DNA from: an uncultured bacterium
GTDB lineage: Bacteria > Verrucomicrobiota > Verrucomicrobiia > Opitutales > Intestinicryptomonadaceae
DNA length: 17,731 bases
NCBI GenBank assembly: GCA_905214995.1
Contig: CAJMOT010000037.1
Coordinates: 1-17,731 of the forward strand
Direction of reading: 5' to 3'
Position 1 is the first letter of the stretch. Each line of letters opens with the position of its first letter. A model generated the notes under the pieces. The model did not search any database, had not been told where the DNA came from, and worked only from the letters and a program-made list of their open reading frames with translations. Of the stretch, positions 13,494 through 17,731 are shown piece after piece. A program made the translations under genes and the position numbers.

Positions 13494-15047
13494 ATGTTGC
13501 GCAAAATAAGAATAGCATCGGCGGCGCTGTTTTTTTCGGCGGTGACGCTTTTGTTCCTCGACTTCACGGGAACCGCCGCGGAATGGTTCGGCTGGACGGC
13601 TAAGATCCAGTTTTTGCCGTCCCTTTTGGCGGCGAATTTCGCGGTCGTGGCGGGGCTCGTTTTGCTGACTCTCCTGTTCGGCAGAATCTACTGTTCCGTG
13701 ATATGCCCGCTCGGCGTGTTGCAGGACGTATTTTCGCACGCCGCGGGGAGGCGGAAGCGCAACAGGTTCGCCTACGCTCCCGCGATGACGCTTGTCAGGG
13801 CGGGGTTTCTCGCCGCGTTCGTCGCGCTCGCGGCGCTCGGGCTTTTGTCCGTCGCCTCGCTCGTCGCGCCTTACAGCGCGTACGGCAGAATAGCGTCAAA
13901 CTTTTTGGCGCCGGTGTGGGCGCTCGGCAACAACGCCCTCGCCGCTCTTTCGGAGGCTGCGGGCGGCTACGCCTTTTATCCCGTCGAAATATGGTTCAAG
14001 GGAGCGGGGATTTTTCTCGCGGCCGCGGCGACGCTCGCCGCGGTCGGCGTTCTCGCGTGGAAGGGCGGCAGGACGTATTGCAATACCGTATGTCCCGTCG
14101 GAACCGTTCTCGGGTTTTTCGCGAAATACTCCCTATTCAAACCCGTGATAGACGCTTCTAAGTGCAATTCGTGCAGTTTGTGTTCCCGGAATTGCAAATC
14201 CAAGTGCATAGACTATAAGAACCACTCGATAGACTATTCCAGATGCGTCGCCTGCTTTGACTGCGTGGGCGTTTGCAGGAAATCCGCCATTTCCTATTCG
14301 CCCGCTTTCGCAGGAAAGGCCGCCGCAAAACGCGCGGAAGCGGAAAGGGAGGCGCGTCCGGAGGGGGCGCACGCGGAATTTTCCGCGGCGAAGAAAGAGC
14401 CGCCGGCGGTTTTCCGAAAGGGGCGCAGGGGATTTTTCTCGACTCTTTTTATGCTCGCGGGGGGAGCCGCCGCGGACGCCGCCGAGACGATGAAAGTGGA
14501 CGGGGGGCTCGCCCCCATACGGGCGAGGCGCAGGCCGGAGCGCGCGTTTAAAATATCGCCCCCCGGCTCCGGAGGGATTGCGAATATCGCCAATAAGTGC
14601 ACGGCGTGCCAACTCTGCGTTTCGGCGTGCCCGTCGCGCGTTCTCGTCCCGTCGCGCTCGCTCTCGGGCTTTATGCAGCCGGAGATGACTTACGAAAACG
14701 GCTATTGCGGGATAGAGTGCGTGGAGTGCTCCAAAGTGTGCCCCGCGGGGGCGATACTGCCGATTTCTCCGGAGGAAAAGGCTTCAACGCAAATCGGGCG
14801 CGCCGTTTGGACGGCCTCGCGGTGCATTGTCAACGCCGACGGAATGCAGTGCGACAACTGTTTCCGCCAGTGCCCTACGGGAGCCATACAGATGGTCGCC
14901 AAAGACCCGAAGGATCCGAAATCGCTGAAAATACCGACGGTGGACGTGGCGCGGTGCATCGGTTGCGGCGCGTGCGAAAACCTATGCCCCGCGCGGCCGG
15001 TCGCCGCGATTTGCGTGGAGGGCAACCCGAGCCACAACCGCATATAA
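13494..15047 (+). CDS. Membrane polyferredoxin, NapH-NapG-like fusion
   Basis: The protein has 517 residues. The first 215 contain about four to five membrane helices and two CxxxCP motifs (C67-C71, C196-C200), the signature of NapH-type quinol-oxidising proteins. Two 4Fe-4S motifs follow (C224-x2-C-x2-C-x3-C234 and C251-x2-C-x2-C-x3-C261). After a charged linker comes KGRRGFFSTLFMLAGG (from residue 309), which looks like a twin-arginine segment as at the start of NapG. Four further cluster motifs follow: C369-C379, C405-C416, C444/C453-C460 and C488-C498. The order therefore reads as NapH joined to a NapG-like ferredoxin, with up to six clusters. The likely role is moving electrons from menaquinol to a periplasmic enzyme, here probably the next gene's product, 15 nt downstream. 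No nitrate reductase gene is present. AAAGG at 13483-13487 supports the start. Confidence 0.86.
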   Translation: MLRKIRIASAALFFSAVTLLFLDFTGTAAEWFGWTAKIQFLPSLLAANFAVVAGLVLLTLLFGRIYCSVICPLGVLQDVFSHAAGRRKRNRFAYAPAMTLVRAGFLAAFVALAALGLLSVASLVAPYSAYGRIASNFLAPVWALGNNALAALSEAAGGYAFYPVEIWFKGAGIFLAAAATLAAVGVLAWKGGRTYCNTVCPVGTVLGFFAKYSLFKPVIDASKCNSCSLCSRNCKSKCIDYKNHSIDYSRCVACFDCVGVCRKSAISYSPAFAGKAAAKRAEAEREARPEGAHAEFSAAKKEPPAVFRKGRRGFFSTLFMLAGGAAADAAETMKVDGGLAPIRARRRPERAFKISPPGSGGIANIANKCTACQLCVSACPSRVLVPSRSLSGFMQPEMTYENGYCGIECVECSKVCPAGAILPISPEEKASTQIGRAVWTASRCIVNADGMQCDNCFRQCPTGAIQMVAKDPKDPKSLKIPTVDVARCIGCGACENLCPARPVAAICVEGNPSHNRI

Positions 15048-15062
15048 ACGGAGGAAAAATTT

Positions 15063-16850
15063 ATGGAAAATTGCCGTAAGAACATTTTGGGGCGCAGGGG
15101 ATTTTTGAAAAACGCGGCCATAGGCGCGGCGGCGGTTCCCGCTTTCGGGTGCTCGAAGATCGGGAGCGGGGCTTCCGCGCCGGCGGGCGAAATGACCGTG
15201 CGCGAAAATCCGAAGACGGGCGAGAAGGTTTCGCTGCTCGGGTTCGGGTGCATGCGCTGGCCGTCGCTCGACGGCAGAACCGCGCGCGAGGGCGTCGGGG
15301 AAATCGACCAGAACGCGGTCAACGAGCTCGTTGACCGCGCGATAGCCGGCGGCGTCAACTATTTCGACACCTCTCCCGCGTACTGCCGCGGCAAGAGCGA
15401 GCGCGCCACGGGCATCGCCCTCAGCCGCCATTCGCGCGAAAAGTATTTCATCGCGACGAAGCTCTCCAATTTTGCCCCCGCCACCTGGACTAGGGAAGCG
15501 TCGATAGGCATATACCGCAACTCCCTCAAAGAGCTTCGGACGGACTACATCGACTACATGCTCCTGCACGGCGTCGGCATGGGCGGCGGAATGGAGGAGT
15601 TCAGGGCGCGCTACATGGACAACGGAATCCTCGAATTCCTGCTCGCCGAGCGCAAGGCCGGGCGCATACGCAACCTCGGGTTCTCTTACCACGGCGACAT
15701 AAGGGTTTTCGACTACCTGCTCTCCAAACACGACGTCTATAAGTGGGACTTCGTGCAGATCCAGCTCAACTATCTCGACTGGAAGCACGCCAAGCAGATA
15801 AACGACCGCAACACCGACGCCGAATACCTTTACGGGGAGCTCGACAAGCGCGGAATACCCGCCGTGATAATGGAGCCGCTTTTGGGCGGCAGGCTCTCCA
15901 ACATACCGCACACGCTCGTTCCCGAGTTCAAGCGGCGAGAGCCCGAGATGAGCGTGGCGTCGTGGGCGTTCAGGTTCGCGGGCAGCTTCCCGCGGGTGCT
16001 GACGGTTTTGAGCGGAATGGTGAAAATGGAGCACCTCGAGGACAACCTCCGCACCTATTCGCCCCTCAAAGAGCTCACGCGCGAGGAATTCGCATTTCTC
16101 GAAGAGGCGGCCGAGCGCATGATGGAGTTTAACACGATTCCGTGCAACGACTGCAAATACTGTATGCCGTGCCCGTATTCGCTCGACATACCGGCGATCC
16201 TCTTGCACTACAACAAGTGCCTGAACGAGCGCATGGTTCCCGAAAGCAGGCTCGAGCCCGGATACGCGCGCGCGCGGCGAGCGTACCTCGTGGGCTACGA
16301 CCGCTCCGTTCCCAAGCTTCGCCAGGCGAGCCTGTGCACGGGCTGCGAACAGTGCGTGCCGCACTGCCCGCAGCGCATAGACATTCCGAAGGAGCTCAGG
16401 CGCATCGACAAGTACGTCCAAAACTTGAAGCGCCAGGCGGCCCTGATGGGCGACGTGAAAAAGAAATTCTCCGAGGGCGGGTATTCGTGCGTCGTCGGCA
16501 ACGGGGAGGTTTACGCGTTTTCGCGCCCGGGCATAGAAGACTTGCTCGACCTTTACCAAAACCGCCGCCCGCTGCTCAAGGGCGCGCTCGTCGCGGACAG
16601 GGCGGTCGGCAAGGCGGCTGCGTCCGTTCTCGCAATGGCGGGCGTCGCGGAGCTCTACGCGGAAATAATAACCCGCCCCGCGCTCGAAATGCTCGACGCC
16701 CTGCGCATAGAGGTATCCTACGGCAAAGTCGTTCCGCATATAAAGAACAGGGCCGGCGACGGAATGTGCCCGATGGAGGAGGCTTGCAGGGACGCCAAAA
16801 CCCCCGCCGAATGCCTCAAAATCCTCCTGTCGAAAACCGCGGCGAAGTAG
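15063..16850 (+). CDS. Exported aldo/keto reductase fused to 2[4Fe-4S] ferredoxin and DUF1893
   Basis: The protein has 595 residues. The N-terminus GRRGFLKNAA is a twin-arginine export motif, followed by a hydrophobic stretch ending in PAFGC30, a possible lipobox. Residues about 45-345 are an aldo/keto reductase with tetrad D102, Y107, K133 and H169. Next comes a ferredoxin part with C361-x2-C-x2-C-x2-C370 and C425-x2-C-x2-C-x3-C435. Residues about 466-595 match DUF1893 (YSCVVGNGEVY, GALVADRAVGKAAA, VVPHIKNRAGDGMCPME). DUF1893 is usually a separate small protein; as I recall, TM1506 of this family has a deaminase-like fold, but its reaction is unknown. A strong GGAGG (15050-15054) eight bases before the ATG fixes the start. 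Tat export fits a protein that folds with cofactors and Fe-S before transport. The upstream polyferredoxin is its likely electron partner. Confidence 0.87.
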   Translation: MENCRKNILGRRGFLKNAAIGAAAVPAFGCSKIGSGASAPAGEMTVRENPKTGEKVSLLGFGCMRWPSLDGRTAREGVGEIDQNAVNELVDRAIAGGVNYFDTSPAYCRGKSERATGIALSRHSREKYFIATKLSNFAPATWTREASIGIYRNSLKELRTDYIDYMLLHGVGMGGGMEEFRARYMDNGILEFLLAERKAGRIRNLGFSYHGDIRVFDYLLSKHDVYKWDFVQIQLNYLDWKHAKQINDRNTDAEYLYGELDKRGIPAVIMEPLLGGRLSNIPHTLVPEFKRREPEMSVASWAFRFAGSFPRVLTVLSGMVKMEHLEDNLRTYSPLKELTREEFAFLEEAAERMMEFNTIPCNDCKYCMPCPYSLDIPAILLHYNKCLNERMVPESRLEPGYARARRAYLVGYDRSVPKLRQASLCTGCEQCVPHCPQRIDIPKELRRIDKYVQNLKRQAALMGDVKKKFSEGGYSCVVGNGEVYAFSRPGIEDLLDLYQNRRPLLKGALVADRAVGKAAASVLAMAGVAELYAEIITRPALEMLDALRIEVSYGKVVPHIKNRAGDGMCPMEEACRDAKTPAECLKILLSKTAAK

Positions 16851-16859
16851 GGTTCGGGC

Positions 16860-17492
16860 GTGGGAGCCGGCAGGGTAGGCGTGATGGGCGGGGGCTTCGA
16901 CCCGCCCCACATGTTCCACGTGGCGATTGCGGAGAGGGCCCGCGAGTTTCTCGGGCTCGATCTCGTCGTATTTCTTCCGGCGGATTCGTCGCCCCCAAAG
17001 TTCGGCTCGCACGCGGCGCCGTTTGCGGACAGGGTCGAGATGCTGAAAATCGCCCTGCGGAATTTCCCGGGGCCGTTTGAGATTTGCGACGCCGAGGCGC
17101 GCGCCGAGGGCGTTTTCTACGCGGCGGACGCCGCGCGGGTTCTGGCGGAAAAGTTTTCCGGAGCGCGGCTGTACTGGATAATGGGCTCGGACCGCGCCGC
17201 CGGTCTGCATAGATGGAAGGATATAGAAAAGCTTTCCGAACTCGCCTCTTTCGCGTTTTTCAAAAGGGCGGGGGATTCGATTTCGGGTTTGGAGGCGCTT
17301 CCGAAAGGCGCGGAAGTCGCGGAGGTGCCGTTCGTTTCGAGCTCCGCGTCGTCAGCGTCCGCAAGGGCGGCTTTGGCGGCGGGGAAAACGCCGGCTGATC
17401 TTGACCCGGAGGTAGCCGCCTACATATCAGAGAGGGGTCTGTATTCGCGGGCATTGCGTAGAAATCCGCGCGCCGCTTGGAAAATTCCTTGA
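16860..17492 (+). CDS. nadD: Nicotinate-nucleotide adenylyltransferase (NadD), variant HMFH motif
   Basis: NadD adenylates nicotinate mononucleotide in NAD synthesis, in the cytoplasm. The 210-residue protein begins with the nucleotidyltransferase pattern GGGFDPPHMFH. The usual HxGH is here H17-M-F-H20, with Phe in place of the conserved Gly. Other family marks are normal: YWIMGSDRAAGLHRW in the middle, SSASAR as the ISSTxxR-like loop, and PEVAAYISERGLY near the end. A short basic tail (SRALRRNPRAAWKIP) follows. The start is GTG, nine bases after the previous stop, with no clear Shine-Dalgarno; the ATG at residue 9 is too close to the motif to be better. It is probably the last gene of the redox operon, which would tie cofactor supply to the NAD(P)-dependent reductases. 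Confidence 0.84.
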   Translation: MGAGRVGVMGGGFDPPHMFHVAIAERAREFLGLDLVVFLPADSSPPKFGSHAAPFADRVEMLKIALRNFPGPFEICDAEARAEGVFYAADAARVLAEKFSGARLYWIMGSDRAAGLHRWKDIEKLSELASFAFFKRAGDSISGLEALPKGAEVAEVPFVSSSASSASARAALAAGKTPADLDPEVAAYISERGLYSRALRRNPRAAWKIP

Positions 17493-17516
17493 AACTATCC
17501 GGATTATTCCGTTGTT

Positions 17517-17584
17517 TATAATAGAGGATTCGGGGGAAAGCGGGTATGTGCGCGGACGGCGGTTCGCCCGCGCGCCGCTTCCCC
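17517..17584 (+). promoter_or_regulatory. Promoter -10 and strong leader hairpin before a lipoprotein gene
   Basis: TATAAT (17517-17522) is a perfect -10; the only -35-like word, TTGAAA at 17489-17494, is 22 bp away and thus too far. About 10 nt downstream, 17533-17543 (GGGGAAAGCGG) pair with 17575-17584 with one bulged A. A second GC-rich helix nests inside (GCGCG/CGCGC). No U-run follows, so this is a 5' leader structure and not a terminator. The start codon lies 26 nt after it. Confidence 0.5.
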
Positions 17585-17610
17585 AAAAACCGATTTAACA
17601 AAGGCAATAC

Positions 17611-17731
17611 ATGAAAAAGATACTGACGGCGGCGTTATTTTCCGCGGCCCTTATAGGCCTCACGGCGTGCTGTTCAAACTGGTGCGGGCGCGGATGCCCG
17701 CGCGGAGCTCCCGCATGCCCCGCGGCGCAGT
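17611..17731 (+). CDS. Small Cys-rich lipoprotein, 3' end outside window
   Basis: The 40 visible codons begin MKKILTAALFSAALIGLTAC, a signal peptide ending in the lipobox LTAC, so the mature protein should start at C20 and be lipid-anchored. The next 20 residues are rich in Cys, Gly and Pro (CCSNW, CGRGCP, then APACPA). I do not recognise the family. The gene runs off the window's end. A promoter-like -10 and a strong leader hairpin precede it, suggesting its own transcript. Confidence 0.72.
   Translation, partial: MKKILTAALFSAALIGLTACCSNWCGRGCPRGAPACPAAQ

Noticed and set aside
12591..16850. Two aldo/keto reductases as a recent duplication
   Set aside because: They belong to different subgroups: one is short and DkgA-like, the other has an export signal, ferredoxin and DUF1893, and their motif contexts differ.
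14982..17210. Very long - strand frame (742 codons) opposite the second aldo/keto reductase and nadD
   Set aside because: It is antisense to two genes with clear catalytic motifs. Its composition is dominated by Arg, Ala, Val and His, as expected from the complement of GC-rich codons, and it shows no family motif.

Overview
The window is bacterial chromosomal DNA of moderately high GC, with G/C-rich third codon positions and more AT-rich intergenic stretches. The gene set suggests a member of the PVC group, probably a host-associated Verrucomicrobiota (Opitutales-like). The pointers are a secreted CE7 esterase with an N-terminal beta domain of a kind I associate with PVC and Bacteroidota hydrolases, a uronate-handling gene set, and a membrane polyferredoxin next to ferredoxin-fused aldo/keto reductases. 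No rRNA or clear marker protein is present, so the taxonomic guess is inference. I see no insertion sequence, prophage, CRISPR array or integrase.

Layout, left to right. (1) Positions 3-2017 hold the 3' end of rodA and a complete RNase E/G gene, closed by a clean hairpin. (2) Positions 2041-3215 are a protein-poor RNA island. It holds a candidate structured small RNA on the + strand (about 2262-2500, ending in a U-run hairpin) and tmRNA (ssrA) on the - strand, with tag AKNINGEEYAIAA. (3) A YbjJ-like MFS transporter (-) follows, then tRNA-Leu(GAG) (+) with a perfect terminator. (4) A - strand pair encodes an HxlR regulator and a DUF5131 (phage Gp37/Gp68) protein with a three-cysteine cluster. 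It is divergent from a cupin gene, and the shared promoter region carries three TTTACATT-type sites spaced 22-23 bp apart. (5) A - strand operon encodes a secreted clan GH-A glycoside hydrolase lipoprotein, mannonate dehydratase (UxuA) and an SMP-30/gluconolactonase protein. Divergent from it is a secreted acetyl-xylan-esterase-type (CE7) protein. Together these suggest use of acetylated, uronate-bearing polysaccharide. (6) A + strand operon with a good sigma-70-type promoter encodes a DkgA-like aldo/keto reductase, a membrane polyferredoxin that looks like a NapH-NapG fusion, a twin-arginine aldo/keto reductase fused to a two-cluster ferredoxin and a DUF1893 domain, and NadD. (7) The window ends in the first 40 codons of a small Cys-rich lipoprotein preceded by a very strong leader hairpin.

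The best candidate for an under-described system is the redox operon at 12506-17492. It appears to combine a membrane quinol-side Fe-S protein with an exported Fe-S aldo/keto reductase, which would need electrons or nicotinamide cofactor outside the cytoplasm. The second candidate is the structured RNA beside tmRNA.
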